A stretch of 64,000 nt of DNA. It comes from an uncultured Rhizobiaceae group bacterium (lineage in GTDB: Bacteria; Pseudomonadota; Alphaproteobacteria; Rhizobiales; Rhizobiaceae). The stretch covers positions 62,001 to 126,000 of the forward strand of contig CANMVS010000011.1 in the NCBI GenBank assembly GCA_947501445.1, in the 5' to 3' direction. A program made the position numbers and the translations under genes. Each line of letters starts with the position of its first letter. The first letter of the stretch is position 1. Shown in pieces: positions 17,793-26,723 of the stretch. Below the pieces are notes generated by a model. The model saw only the letters and a program-made list of their open reading frames with translations, searched no databases and was not told the DNA's origin.

Positions 17793-17889
17793 GCACTTCA
17801 GGTTTTGACGGTATCGGCAAAACCTGAATGCATCAACAAAATCAAAGGCCGACACCGTTGTCCCGTTTCTGACAAAACGTGAATCGGTC
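17793..17889 (-). repeat. Dispersed 100-bp repeat, copy 3
   Basis: A full-length copy on the minus strand, running from the TA of the YciI stop codon (17789-17790) to a TA at 17890-17891, 103 bp from TA to TA. Reading with the YciI transcript, a hairpin with arms CAGGTTTTG and CAAAACCTG comes directly after the stop. Confidence 0.9.
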
Positions 17890-18026
17890 TAACCACCTTT
17901 CAACGTAACTGAAATCTCGAATCCGTCCCCGTTGATCGGGGGCGCCCTTTCGCTCGCGAATTGAGCAGCACTTAGCGTTGCATGCTCAGCATCGCTCAAA
18001 GCATTTAATTGAGGTGAGGACATACA

Positions 18027-18470
18027 ATGGAATCCATTCTGCAATCATTGCCGCAACTGCTTGCCTATCAGCCCGCACTGGTCGCCATGGTGTTGCTATG
18101 CATCTATATCATTATTCAAAGTGTCATTGCCGGGGTTCTGGGGCTGGGCATTGGTGATGAAGTGCCCGGACGACCGCTGAAAGGCGGCCATGTGGACAGA
18201 AGTTTCCGGGTTCTGCGCGTCTATGCGAACTCAACAGAAAATCTGGCTTTTTTCGTAACGGTGGCTTTCATTGCCATTGTGGCTGGTGTCAGTCCTGTCT
18301 GGGTAAACGGGCTGGTTGGCCTGCACGTATTTTTCCGGGTGCTTTACTCGCTGATTTATTACCGTGGTGCCGGCAAGGTCGGCGGGGGCCTGAGAACCAT
18401 TGTTTATGTGCTCGGTTTGCTGATGAATTTCATATTGGCTGTAATGACGGCATACGCAATGATGGGTTGA
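18027..18470 (+). CDS. MAPEG-family membrane protein
   Basis: A 147-aa four-helix integral membrane protein of the MAPEG superfamily (membrane-associated proteins in eicosanoid and glutathione metabolism). It has hydrophobic segments near residues 15-38, 70-92, 95-112 and 122-145, and between them the family pattern GGHVDRSFRVLRVYANSTEN followed by LVGLHVFFRVLYSLIYYRG. Bacterial members may conjugate glutathione to hydrophobic electrophiles; the substrate is unknown. A GFA (glutathione-linked) gene follows. Confidence 0.88.
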   Translation: MESILQSLPQLLAYQPALVAMVLLCIYIIIQSVIAGVLGLGIGDEVPGRPLKGGHVDRSFRVLRVYANSTENLAFFVTVAFIAIVAGVSPVWVNGLVGLHVFFRVLYSLIYYRGAGKVGGGLRTIVYVLGLLMNFILAVMTAYAMMG

Positions 18471-18673
18471 ATGGCCGTGCGATAATATTGCATGTTCAAA
18501 CAACGTGTTCAGCACCGAAGCAAATCCAATTTGCGTCGGTGCCGTCCGGCTTGAGAAAGATCAGGTCGGGATATGTTCTCAAAGACGATGTAGCTGGCGA
18601 AGATGACGCCTTGAAAATATTTTATGTTCACTGTATGTTCTGTTCTTGGTATCAGCAGCACACAGGATAAAAG

Positions 18674-19078
18674 ATGATCAAGGGAAGCTGTCTTTGCGGC
18701 AATGTGAAGTTTCAAATCACTGGCGAGCCATATGCGCTAAGCTATTGTCATTGTTCAAGATGCCGTAAAGCTGCGGGCATATTCTCTGCGGTTCTGGTTG
18801 GCAAAGCTGATGACCTTCTGGTTACACAGGGTCAGGATGACATCGCCAAGTTCAAGCCCGGTCCGGACATGAAGTTTGAGCGCTGTTTTTGCAGGGAATG
18901 CGGCACTTCCCTGGGCGACATGGCAACAGGCGACATATATGTGGTCGCTGCGTCTGCCCTCGATGATGATCCGAAAATACGGCCGACAGTGCATATCCAT
19001 ACGGCGTCAAAACCTGATTGGTATGAGATCAATGACGATTTACAGAAATTTGAAGGGGATTATGTCCCGCCAAAATAA
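18674..19078 (+). CDS. GFA-family protein (CENP-V/GFA zinc fold)
   Basis: A 134-aa protein with the zinc-binding cysteine pattern of the GFA family: GSCLCGNVKF, then YCHCSRCRK (CxCxxC) and RCFCRECGTSLG. The founding member was reported to help glutathione add to formaldehyde, but most members are uncharacterised. Length and cysteines are complete. It lies between the MAPEG gene and the sigma factor gene, all on the plus strand, with 203 bp of unassigned sequence before it. Confidence 0.88.
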   Translation: MIKGSCLCGNVKFQITGEPYALSYCHCSRCRKAAGIFSAVLVGKADDLLVTQGQDDIAKFKPGPDMKFERCFCRECGTSLGDMATGDIYVVAASALDDDPKIRPTVHIHTASKPDWYEINDDLQKFEGDYVPPK

Positions 19079-19198
19079 GCGGCTGATTTGCTGTAACCTG
19101 TGAACTGTGTGCAAAATGCTGAACGTAAATTGGTGCTGATTGCTCAAACGACCTTCGAAACAGCGCCGCAAACCTTGCGTTATCAAAAGAGTATTCTC

Positions 19199-20464
19199 AT
19201 GCAACTGTCGCTGACGCCCGGACAAATAATTGAAAAAACCGTGCGTGAGGAATGGGGCCGTATCTTGGCCTCGCTGGTGAAAATGCTGGGTGATTTTCAA
19301 CTGGCAGAGGACTGTCTGCAGGACGCTGTGGTCTCCGCCATGCACCATTGGGGCAGGAACGGTTTACCCAATTCACCGGCCGCATGGCTGATTACAACCG
19401 CGCGCAGAAAGGCGATAGACCGGTTGCGCCGGGATAAGAATGCCGCAAGCAAGCAGGATGAGATTTCCTACCTTCTTGATCTGGAAAACCAGACAATGGG
19501 AGAAACAGAAACAGATGTTTTTCCGGACAAGCGTCTGGAAATGATCTTTACCTGTTGTCACCCCGCACTGGAGGAAAAGACCCGCGTTGCTCTGACATTG
19601 CGAACACTTGGTGGCCTGACAACGGAGGAAATCGCCGGCGCGTTTTTGGACAGGCCTGAAGCCATGGCTCAGCGACTTGTGCGCGCCAAAAAGAAAATTT
19701 CCCTGGCCGGAATTCCCTATGCCATTCCGGATGGCGATGTCCTGCCTGAGCGTATCTCATCCGTATTGCGCGTTATTTACCTGATCTTCAATGAAGGTTA
19801 TTCGGCCACTGCAGGTGATACATTGATGCGTAGCGACCTGAGCGAAGAAGCAATACGGCTGGCCCGTATTGTTTATCAGCTGCTGCCGGAGGAAACCGAA
19901 GTTTCCGGCCTTCTTGCTCTCATGCTCCTGCACGATTCACGACGCTTTGCCCGTGTGGGTGAACACGGACAAATGGTCGCTCTGGAGGAACAGGATCGCA
20001 GTCTTTGGGATAGCGGGAAAATGCGTGAGGGTTCTGCATTGCTCAGAGCCAGCTTGCCCAAACGCCGTCTTGGGCCATACCAGCTGCAGGCAGCCATCAG
20101 TGCCGTGCACGCGGAAAGCCCGCACTGGTCGCAAACCGATTGGCCGCAGATCGAAGCGCTGTATGATCTTTTGTATTCCATCCAGCCGTCTGCAGTCGTG
20201 CGGGTAAATCAGGCCATTGCCGTGTCCCATGCCCGCTGTGTTGAGGTGGGCCTTAAAATGCTGAATGCCGCAGGTCACGATGGCAGGCTTGAACGCTATC
20301 AGCCATTCCATGCGGCAAAGGCTGACCTGTTGGCCAGATCAGGAAATTTGAGTGAGGCAGCAGGCTGCCTGAGAACCGCAATAGACCTGACGGAAAATGA
20401 TCTGGAGTGTGCTTTTTTGCAGGCAAAGCTTGAAAAACTCGGTGGCAATGGGCCGCATCAGTGA
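19199..20464 (+). CDS. ECF42-type RNA polymerase sigma factor with C-terminal TPR-like extension
   Basis: A 421-aa sigma factor, about twice the usual ECF length. Region 2 contains LGDFQLAEDCLQDAVVSAM and WLITTARRKAIDRLRRDK. Region 4 has LTLRTLGGLTTEEIAGAFL, followed by EAMAQRLVRAKKKI. The C-terminal 230 residues, with FNEGYSATAGD and repeated helices, form the extension typical of ECF42 proteins, which usually lack an anti-sigma factor and sit beside DGPF genes. The start at 19199 (MQLSLTPGQ) is a choice among weak sites; an upstream start at 19100 is possible. Its likely DGPF partner is at 17438. Confidence 0.87.
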   Translation: MQLSLTPGQIIEKTVREEWGRILASLVKMLGDFQLAEDCLQDAVVSAMHHWGRNGLPNSPAAWLITTARRKAIDRLRRDKNAASKQDEISYLLDLENQTMGETETDVFPDKRLEMIFTCCHPALEEKTRVALTLRTLGGLTTEEIAGAFLDRPEAMAQRLVRAKKKISLAGIPYAIPDGDVLPERISSVLRVIYLIFNEGYSATAGDTLMRSDLSEEAIRLARIVYQLLPEETEVSGLLALMLLHDSRRFARVGEHGQMVALEEQDRSLWDSGKMREGSALLRASLPKRRLGPYQLQAAISAVHAESPHWSQTDWPQIEALYDLLYSIQPSAVVRVNQAIAVSHARCVEVGLKMLNAAGHDGRLERYQPFHAAKADLLARSGNLSEAAGCLRTAIDLTENDLECAFLQAKLEKLGGNGPHQ

Positions 20465-20500
20465 TGTGCGTGCTGCAATATCAATGCTGACGTTTATTTA

Positions 20501-20596
20501 GACCGTTTTACGTTTTGTCAGAAACGGGACAATGGCTTCGGCCTTTGAGTTTGTTGATGCATTCAGTTTTGCCGATTGCGCTAAAACCTGAATTGC
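20501..20596 (+). repeat. Dispersed 100-bp repeat, copy 4
   Basis: A full-length copy with a preserved left end (TTAGACCGTTTTACG) and both hairpin regions. The right stem is weakened: CAGTTTTG faces TAAAACCTG, with one base lost. It lies between the convergent sigma factor and DUF817 genes, its hairpin end 13 bp beyond the DUF817 stop. Confidence 0.88.
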
Positions 20597-20608
20597 CCTG
20601 GCCGAAAT

Positions 20609-21439
20609 CTATTCGACGAACCGGCCTGACCTGATGGATCTGCGGTACAGCAGCGAGACAAGTACAAAACTCACAATCATCAAAAGAAACCATGCACCCA
20701 TTTTGTGGGGTGAAACCAGCGTCCACAGTTGTTGTTGTGAAGGATAAAGCCAGACATTGGCATAGGTGGCGATGTTTTCGGCGATCCAGACAAAAAACGA
20801 AATCAGCAGGAAGCCCAACAGCAAAGGCATTCTGCGTTCGAAAATGACGGTGAAATGAACCTGTGTGCGATGGAAGATCATTACCGTTGCCGCGACAAGA
20901 ATATAGCGCACGTCATAGACAAAATGATGGGTGAAAAAATTCACATAGATGGCGATACAAAGCAGATAGGTCCAACGCAATTTCGGATAGTTGGTAAATC
21001 TGAGCCGCAGTAGCTTCCATGCACGCGCTATGTAGCTGCCCACAGCAGAATACATAAACCCGGCAAACAGTGGCACATTCCATAGGGCAAACCAGGCTGG
21101 CCCGGGGTAGTTCCATGAACCAATCAGCGCAGATGTCTTGTAAAGTTCCATGACCGTGGCGACGACATGAAATCCGAAAATGACCATTACTTCCCGACGC
21201 GTTTCCAGACCGGACAGTATGAGGAACAGCTGGGTAATGATGGCAAACAGGAATATCGTGTCATAGCGATGAAATGGTGGCAGATCGACGAAATGGGTCA
21301 AGAGCATGAATGTGAGAAGCAGACCGCCAAACAACGCCGCGTTGGCCTGTTTGAGGGTGAAGACGACTAATTCATTAAGCAGTGCAGTCAGGTAATCCGA
21401 GGTGCCGGTGCGTGTGGACAATGGAACAAATTCCCGCAT
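20609..21439 (-). CDS. DUF817 integral membrane protein
   Basis: A 276-aa polytopic membrane protein with about seven or eight hydrophobic helices and the family segments LYKTSALIGSWNYPGPAW, VPLFAGFMYSAVGSYIARAW and NFFTHHFVYDVRYIL, which match DUF817. No function is known for the family. The conserved His-His and the WNYPG motif look like possible functional sites in or near the membrane. It stands alone, convergent with the sigma factor gene. Confidence 0.87.
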   Translation of the reverse strand: MREFVPLSTRTGTSDYLTALLNELVVFTLKQANAALFGGLLLTFMLLTHFVDLPPFHRYDTIFLFAIITQLFLILSGLETRREVMVIFGFHVVATVMELYKTSALIGSWNYPGPAWFALWNVPLFAGFMYSAVGSYIARAWKLLRLRFTNYPKLRWTYLLCIAIYVNFFTHHFVYDVRYILVAATVMIFHRTQVHFTVIFERRMPLLLGFLLISFFVWIAENIATYANVWLYPSQQQLWTLVSPHKMGAWFLLMIVSFVLVSLLYRRSIRSGRFVE

Positions 21440-21599
21440 ATTCGCCAGTATTGGTGGGTGTGGAAATATAGCCAGCCAATTATGGTGGCAATTGGGGTGC
21501 GCGGTGGTTTTACATCAGGCTGTGAGGCTGGCTCTTGCGGTGGGATCGTAATTGGCCGATGTTTGTCCACGTGATGTTGAGCAAAGGAGCGCAAACCTG

Positions 21600-22268
21600 A
21601 TGAAACCAATCCTGCTGACCGGGTTTGAAGCCTTTGGCAATACACCTGTTAATCCAGCGCAAAAACTGACTGAAGCCCTGGATGGCGAAAAAATTGGCAA
21701 TATGCAGGTGGTGTCGCGGATTATCCCCAATACATTTTTTGAGTGTATTGACGTCGTGCGTGCTGCCATCGATGAACTTCAGCCTGACAATGTCGTCATG
21801 ATGGGGGAATATGGTGGTCGCTCCATGATGACGGTGGAGCGCATCGCGCAAAATCTCAATGACGGCACGCGTTATGGCCTGCGTGACAATGAAGGGCGTT
21901 CGATGCAGGGTGAGCTGACCGCGCCGGATGGGCCGGCTGCCTATTATACAACACTTCCCGTGCGCGCGATGGTTCGTGCCATGCGCGGCGAAGGAATTCC
22001 AGCTGATATTTCCGATGTCGCGGGGACATTTTGTTGCAACCACCTCATGTATGGTATTTTGCACCATATTGCAGAAAACAGCCTGTCCATACGCGCCGGT
22101 TGGGTTCATCTGCCGCATCTGCCGGAGGTTGCCGCGCTGGATGGAAATCTGGGTGCGCCAAGCATGTCAGTGGAAACCGCAGCGACGGGATTACGTGCCG
22201 CCATAACGGCTATTGGCGCTCATCGTGAGGACAGCAACATTCCAATTTCGTCGCTGCTGCAAATCTGA
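21600..22268 (+). CDS. pcp: Pyroglutamyl-peptidase I
   Basis: A 222-aa cysteine peptidase (family C15) that removes N-terminal pyroglutamate from peptides in the cytosol. MKPILLTGFEAFGNTPVNPA is the N-terminal signature. The catalytic triad is visible as Glu in MGEYGGRSMMTVERIAQN, Cys in VAGTFCCNHLMYG and His in WVHLPHLPE. ATG 21600 has AAAGGAG upstream. A POT-family peptide transporter follows after 56 bp, suggesting uptake and trimming of peptides in one operon. Confidence 0.93.
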   Translation: MKPILLTGFEAFGNTPVNPAQKLTEALDGEKIGNMQVVSRIIPNTFFECIDVVRAAIDELQPDNVVMMGEYGGRSMMTVERIAQNLNDGTRYGLRDNEGRSMQGELTAPDGPAAYYTTLPVRAMVRAMRGEGIPADISDVAGTFCCNHLMYGILHHIAENSLSIRAGWVHLPHLPEVAALDGNLGAPSMSVETAATGLRAAITAIGAHREDSNIPISSLLQI

Positions 22269-22324
22269 TGGTCACCGGGGTGTAAAATGGGACAGTCCTC
22301 ACATTCTGTGGAATTGTTTGCGCT

Positions 22325-23794
22325 GTGAACGCTGTCCCAATGAAAGAAAAACAGCCAAGAGCGCTTTATTATCTTTTCCTGACGGAAATGTGGGAGCGTT
22401 TTGGCTATTACACCATGGCCACACTGTTCGTGCTGTATCTGACAACGCAAATGAAAATGGCGGATGACAAGGCGTTTTTGGTTTTCGGTGCCTATACGTC
22501 CTTTGCCTATCTGATGCCCGTTCTTGGCGGCATGATTGCCGATCGGCTGCTTGGCTTTCGTTGGTGTATCAGGATCGGTGCGCTGATGATGAGTGTCGGC
22601 TATGTTCTCCTGCCCATCGGATCGCCGACTGTGATGTTTCTGGGGCTTGGAGTGCTGGCTGTTGGCAACGGTTTTTTCAAGGCCAGCACTGCCGCACTTC
22701 TTGGCCAGTTCTATCGCGAAAATGATCCAAGGCGCAGCAGCGGTTTTACAATTTTCTACATGGGTATCAATATCGGTGCTTTCGCGGCCGCTTTGATAGC
22801 CGGCATCGTTGCCACCCGATTTGGCTATGGCGCTGCTTTTGTAATGGCCGGCCTTGGCAAAATGCTATCGCTGACCACATTTGTTCTGGCCCATCGCCAA
22901 TTGGGCAATCATGGCATGATACCGCAGACATCGGCCCTGATATCCGGCAGGTGGGCACCGTTGTCTATTGCAGTTGTTTTGGCCGCCGGGTGTCTGGGGG
23001 CGATCGGGGTCATCGCATATCTCATCAGGAATAATGTTCTGGATGGCAGGATATTGGGTGTGGCAGCAATTGTTGTCACCGGTTATTTCCTGCTGGAGGT
23101 CTTCAGGGAAAAGCCGGCCTATCGACCCAAACTCATAGCCTTTCTTATATTGCTGATTTTTTCGATTGTGTTTTGGGTTTTCTATATGCAATCGGGCCTT
23201 TCTGTTGTGCTGTATACGGAGCGCGATGTGGATTTGAATGTCCTTGGCTGGGCAATGCCACCGTCAGATGTACAGTCTTTCAACCCGTTGTTTATTCTGA
23301 TGTTTGCACCAATATTTGCCTACATATGGCGCCGCTTTGGCGAGAGCGGTTCGGATGTGTCGGTACCGATGAAATTTGTGCTTGGGCTCCTTTTCATGGG
23401 GTTTGCCTTTCTGTCTCTTCGACTTGGTGGTCTTGCCAGCGGCCCGGGCGAAAGAGTGGATCTTGTGTGGATGGTATTGTTCTTCGCGCTCTACACAATG
23501 GGCGAATTATGTGTGTCACCGGTGGGTTTGTCGATGGCGACGCAATTGCCGCCCAAGAGACTGGCGGGTTTCGCAATGGGCATGTGGTTGCTGGCCATTT
23601 CAGGTGCCAATTATGTCGCCGGACTGGTCGCCGGTATTGCCAATGTACCAGTTGGGACAGCAGGTGCCACCGAGCGACAAACTTACGAATCCGCATTCAC
23701 GGATTTTGGCTGGATGAGCCTGATAGCCGCATTGCTGTTGCTGGCGTTGGTGCCGATGCTTGGGCGAATTGTCGGTTCTGACAACAGGGGCTGA
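22325..23794 (+). CDS. POT/PTR-family proton-dependent oligopeptide transporter
   Basis: A 489-aa major-facilitator protein with about 12-14 helices. The POT signature ExxER appears as TEMWERFGYYTMATLFVLYL, with GGMIADRLLGFRWCI and FYMGINIGAFAAALIAGIVA typical of the PTR2 family. It imports di- and tripeptides with protons. The start is GTG 22325 or ATG 22340; neither has a strong ribosome site. Pairing with pcp supports a peptide-use unit. Repeat copy 5 lies 11 bp after the stop. Confidence 0.92.
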   Translation: MNAVPMKEKQPRALYYLFLTEMWERFGYYTMATLFVLYLTTQMKMADDKAFLVFGAYTSFAYLMPVLGGMIADRLLGFRWCIRIGALMMSVGYVLLPIGSPTVMFLGLGVLAVGNGFFKASTAALLGQFYRENDPRRSSGFTIFYMGINIGAFAAALIAGIVATRFGYGAAFVMAGLGKMLSLTTFVLAHRQLGNHGMIPQTSALISGRWAPLSIAVVLAAGCLGAIGVIAYLIRNNVLDGRILGVAAIVVTGYFLLEVFREKPAYRPKLIAFLILLIFSIVFWVFYMQSGLSVVLYTERDVDLNVLGWAMPPSDVQSFNPLFILMFAPIFAYIWRRFGESGSDVSVPMKFVLGLLFMGFAFLSLRLGGLASGPGERVDLVWMVLFFALYTMGELCVSPVGLSMATQLPPKRLAGFAMGMWLLAISGANYVAGLVAGIANVPVGTAGATERQTYESAFTDFGWMSLIAALLLLALVPMLGRIVGSDNRG

Positions 23795-23805
23795 TATGGA
23801 CAAAG

Positions 23806-23870
23806 GCAATTCAAGTTTTGACGGAATCGGCAAAATCTCAACGCGTCAACAGATCAAAGGCCGACACCGT
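23806..23870 (-). repeat. Dispersed repeat, copy 5 (truncated, decayed)
   Basis: About two thirds of the element: the hairpin end GCAATTCAAGTTTTGACGG is followed by CGCGTCAACAGATCAAAGG and CCGACACCGT, after which similarity stops. The hairpin arm is damaged (CAAGTTTTG facing CAAAATCTC). It lies just downstream of the POT transporter stop. Confidence 0.75.
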
Positions 23871-23891
23871 CTGGTCAGCGCTAGCCAATCC

Positions 23892-24722
23892 CTACAGAGT
23901 TTCGCAGGACATCCAGATTTCTCCATAGATGGCAATCGCTGTGCTGTCAGGCTGTCGATCAGTTACTTTGTGCAGTGACCGGGTCCGCCAGGCGTTTGAG
24001 ATTTGAGGGGTCATGGTGCAATCTTCGCTCGAAGATGCATCTGTGCAAGGGATGAACCGAACCGGCATAAAGGGTTCAACAGCCAATCCCCTGTTTGTTC
24101 TGGTAACGAGAATAGCCAAACCGTGACCGGAGCGCGGACACCAGGGGCAAATCATCCGGCCACCCATTTTGAGCGCATCCAGCCATCGGACTGGTGGTCG
24201 TGATACGCCTGCGTTGACGTAGATCACATCGGATGGTGGCAAAGGCTGCGTTACAGCATTGCCCTGGATTATTGCAGCATTTTCAAACGGCCTAAGGTTG
24301 ATTTTGGCCATTGCAGCCAGATTTTCGTCGATTTCAAAAGCCGTTACATGCCCGTCGGGTAGCGCCAGGACAGACAGGATTGCAGTATAGTAGCCGGTCC
24401 CCGCGCCAATATGGGTTATGGTGTCGCCACCCTTTGGGGCAGACAGGCCCAGCCATTTGGCGTGGAGAAATGGTTCACCATTGTTGATGCCCTTGGCGGC
24501 ATTCAACGCCACCAGGGTGTTTTGGTACAAATAGACTGGATTTGCGCTGGGGGTGAGTACGTAAGAACGTCCGGCACGTATTTTCCAGGGGCCCTTTCCA
24601 ACAAATGCCTCGCGTGGCACAAGCTCAAAGGCGCGCTCCAGACGCGGATCAGTGGATTCACTGGCTGCGGCCAACATTTTTGCATAAAACTCACGGGCTT
24701 CATCCAGCTCCGGCACGGTCAA
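23892..24722 (-). CDS. PCMT-like SAM-dependent methyltransferase
   Basis: A 276-aa class I methyltransferase resembling protein-L-isoaspartate O-methyltransferase. Before the SAM fold it has VPREAFVGKGPWKI (compare VPRE.FV in PCMT). Motif I is THIGAGTGYYTAILSVLA, with HVTAFEIDENLAAMAKINL as the next acidic strand and DVIYVNAGVSRPP as motif II. The C-terminal 60 residues differ from true PCMT, so the substrate may not be isoaspartate. It faces the POT gene with repeat copy 5 between. Confidence 0.8.
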   Translation of the reverse strand: MTVPELDEAREFYAKMLAAASESTDPRLERAFELVPREAFVGKGPWKIRAGRSYVLTPSANPVYLYQNTLVALNAAKGINNGEPFLHAKWLGLSAPKGGDTITHIGAGTGYYTAILSVLALPDGHVTAFEIDENLAAMAKINLRPFENAAIIQGNAVTQPLPPSDVIYVNAGVSRPPVRWLDALKMGGRMICPWCPRSGHGLAILVTRTNRGLAVEPFMPVRFIPCTDASSSEDCTMTPQISNAWRTRSLHKVTDRQPDSTAIAIYGEIWMSCETL

Positions 24723-24839
24723 CAGGGTGCCTCCATAATGAAATTACCGGGTCTATCTGTGCGCAAATCTACATAAAAAAGCGGCCGGGAACAATGTGCC
24801 TGCATGGTGATACTGGTGACAGCCACCGGTGCTTGTCGT

Positions 24840-25730
24840 TTAAACATCTGCCCTGATTTCCTCAAACAGCCAATCCCGGAACGCCTTGACCTTGGGGCGG
24901 TTGGCATTGGTTTTCGGACATACGACATAATAGGCGAATTGAACCGGCAGGGCCATGTCGAACGGTTTTACAAGCCTGCCTGCGGCCAGTGCGCCTGATA
25001 CAAGGACACTGCGGGCCAGCGCAACGCCATCACCCTGTTCTGCTGCCTGCACGACCAGATTGGAATGTTGATAACTCGGTCCCTTTTGCGAGTCCACACC
25101 GGGTTCACCGGCCGCCATCAGCCACATGCGCCAATCAACCCGCATGTCATCATGCAGGAGCGTGTGATGGCGAAGATCAGCCGGGCTGTTTAACGGTGGT
25201 CCGGACGCAAGCAATGCCGGTGAGCAGACGGGGAAAGCTTCCTCCGTCATCAGATGTTCAACATGAAGGCCGGGCCAGTCACCGGATCCATAGCGCACGG
25301 CCATATCCACATTGACCCGGGCAAAGTCCACACTGTCGTCGGAGGTTGTGATGCGAATATCAATGTCCGGATGGGCCTTTCGAAATCGACCAAGGCGCGG
25401 CACCAGCCAGGTGGCTGCAAAGGAATCCATGGTGGTGATCGCCAGTTCTCCGGTTCGGTCGTGGCGATGCAGGCGATCAACGGCCGTGGCCATAATGTCA
25501 ATCGCCTCGCTTATGGCCGGATAGAGAGCTGTTCCGGCGTCGGTCAACATCAGTGCCCGGTTGAGACGACGAAACATGGGCATGCCCAGATGTGCCTCCA
25601 GTGACTTTATCTGATGGCTTACCGCAGCCTGTGTGACATGCAGCTCCTCTGCAGCCCGGGTAAAGCTCAAATGTCGTGCTGCCGCTTCAAAGGCACGCAA
25701 TGCATTCAGTGGTGGCAATCGTCGGCTCAT
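24840..25730 (-). CDS. LysR-family regulator, GcvA-like
   Basis: A 296-aa LysR-type regulator. The helix-turn-helix spans residues 6-65 (RLPPLNALRAFEAAARHLSF, TRAAEELHVTQAAVSHQIKS, LEAHLGMPMFRRLNRALMLT), the pattern of the GcvA subgroup. An effector-binding domain follows. It diverges from the DUF1127 gene, and a perfect 15-bp palindrome at 25861-25875 lies between them. The target is unknown; glycine-cleavage control is not implied by the context. Confidence 0.88.
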   Translation of the reverse strand: MSRRLPPLNALRAFEAAARHLSFTRAAEELHVTQAAVSHQIKSLEAHLGMPMFRRLNRALMLTDAGTALYPAISEAIDIMATAVDRLHRHDRTGELAITTMDSFAATWLVPRLGRFRKAHPDIDIRITTSDDSVDFARVNVDMAVRYGSGDWPGLHVEHLMTEEAFPVCSPALLASGPPLNSPADLRHHTLLHDDMRVDWRMWLMAAGEPGVDSQKGPSYQHSNLVVQAAEQGDGVALARSVLVSGALAAGRLVKPFDMALPVQFAYYVVCPKTNANRPKVKAFRDWLFEEIRADV

Positions 25731-25860
25731 GATTTTTGATAAGAAATAATAACCCGCTGGTCAATTGTTTTGAGGGTTGGTCGACGTAAATTACCATGAA
25801 AAGAGCGGATTATGGGGATGGTTTCGATTTATAGCATCAAAAAAACTAATGCGAACTGCA

Positions 25861-25875
25861 ACAAACGTCGTTTGT
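25861..25875. promoter_or_regulatory. Perfect palindrome ACAAACG-T-CGTTTGT
   Basis: Seven-base arms around a single T, between the divergent LysR gene and the DUF1127 gene, 97 bp upstream of the latter. LysR sites are usually T-N11-A dyads, so this could be an operator for LysR or for another regulator of the small-protein genes. Confidence 0.4.
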
Positions 25876-25971
25876 CAGCATTCAAGCGGCGCGCTAAGTT
25901 CTGATCACTGGACGCGCTGCACATCTTTAAAAGCAGATGCGTTGGATGCCAATAAAATCAGGAGACGTACC

Positions 25972-26196
25972 ATGTCGTCATCACCCATGACCACCACTGA
26001 AACTATGGTTGTAACAACGCGTATCAGCTCCGACACAATGACGTTCAATTCTGTAAAACGCCTACCGGGTTTATGGCGGGAGCGGGCCGCTCAGCGCCGC
26101 CAATTGCGCGCGTTGGATGACTGGCAGCTCAATGATCTTGGATTGACGCGCGCAAATGCGGATCTGGAGAGCCGTAAGCCATTCTGGCGGGCGTGA
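25972..26196 (+). CDS. DUF1127 small protein
   Basis: A 74-aa protein. Its C-terminal half, LWRERAAQRRQLRALDDWQL then NDLGLTRANADLESRKPFW, is the DUF1127 (YjiS-like) motif, an arginine-rich helical segment. Some DUF1127 proteins have been linked to RNA metabolism and phosphate or stress responses. ATG 25972 has GGAG about 7 bases upstream; longer readings from 25777 lack a good start. The next gene begins about 70 bp downstream. Confidence 0.85.
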   Translation: MSSSPMTTTETMVVTTRISSDTMTFNSVKRLPGLWRERAAQRRQLRALDDWQLNDLGLTRANADLESRKPFWRA

Positions 26197-26267
26197 CGCA
26201 GCAAGCCAATGCACGCAGGGCGCGTCGAAGCGCTGAGTTTCAAGACACAAGTTCGAAAGAGATGACC

Positions 26268-26489
26268 ATGACTGACGCACAGATCCTGCCAGTTTCAAGT
26301 TTTGCAAAGCGTGATCAACAGACCAGGCCCGGTTGGAGCATGTTTGTGGTAACCGGCCTTTTGACAGTGGTGATTGCTTTTGCCATTGCCGATATTGTCA
26401 ACGGTCCGGACGCGGCGACCGACCAGCTGCAGACACAGCAAATCAACAAGCTGGACGGTCGGGGAAAATGGTCCGGTTATATGCAATAG
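26268..26489 (+). CDS. Small single-helix membrane protein (73 aa)
   Basis: Begins MTDAQILPVSSFAKRDQQTR. One clear membrane helix follows (WSMFVVTGLLTVVIAFAIADIV) and then a polar tail ending GRGKWSGYMQ. ATG 26262 or 26268, just after GAAAGAG, is likely. It follows the DUF1127 gene on the same strand. I do not recognise a family. Its TAG stop (26487-26489) overlaps the left terminus of the MITE-like element, so the original C terminus may have been altered by that insertion. Confidence 0.6.
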   Translation: MTDAQILPVSSFAKRDQQTRPGWSMFVVTGLLTVVIAFAIADIVNGPDAATDQLQTQQINKLDGRGKWSGYMQ

Positions 26490-26645
26490 AGCCTGTCTCT
26501 TTTAAATGGAAACATTTGACCGGGCGATTTTGGTCGCTGACAATACCTATCTTCGCTTCCGCGAAGATAGGTCCCGATCCCTTTTTGGCGCACTGTCCCA
26601 TCGGAAAACTGTTCACATGTTTCCATTTAAGAAAGACAGGCTCTG
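26488..26645. mobile_element. 158-bp MITE-like element with 28-bp terminal inverted repeats
   Basis: The left end AGAGCCTGTCTCTTTTAAAT continuing GGAAACAT, and the complement of the right end, agree at 26 of 28 positions. Inside is a perfect 12-bp hairpin, ACCTATCTTCGC-TTCC-GCGAAGATAGGT (26545-26572). There is no coding capacity. This is the build of a non-autonomous DNA element mobilised in trans. It occurs once here and is unrelated to the 100-bp repeat. Confidence 0.75.
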
Positions 26646-26723
26646 AAGCAAACAGGATTACTCATTGGGTCTGTCATCGGCAGACCCAACAGTTTGTTCA
26701 TCGAAGTGCTTAACCGGCAAAGG

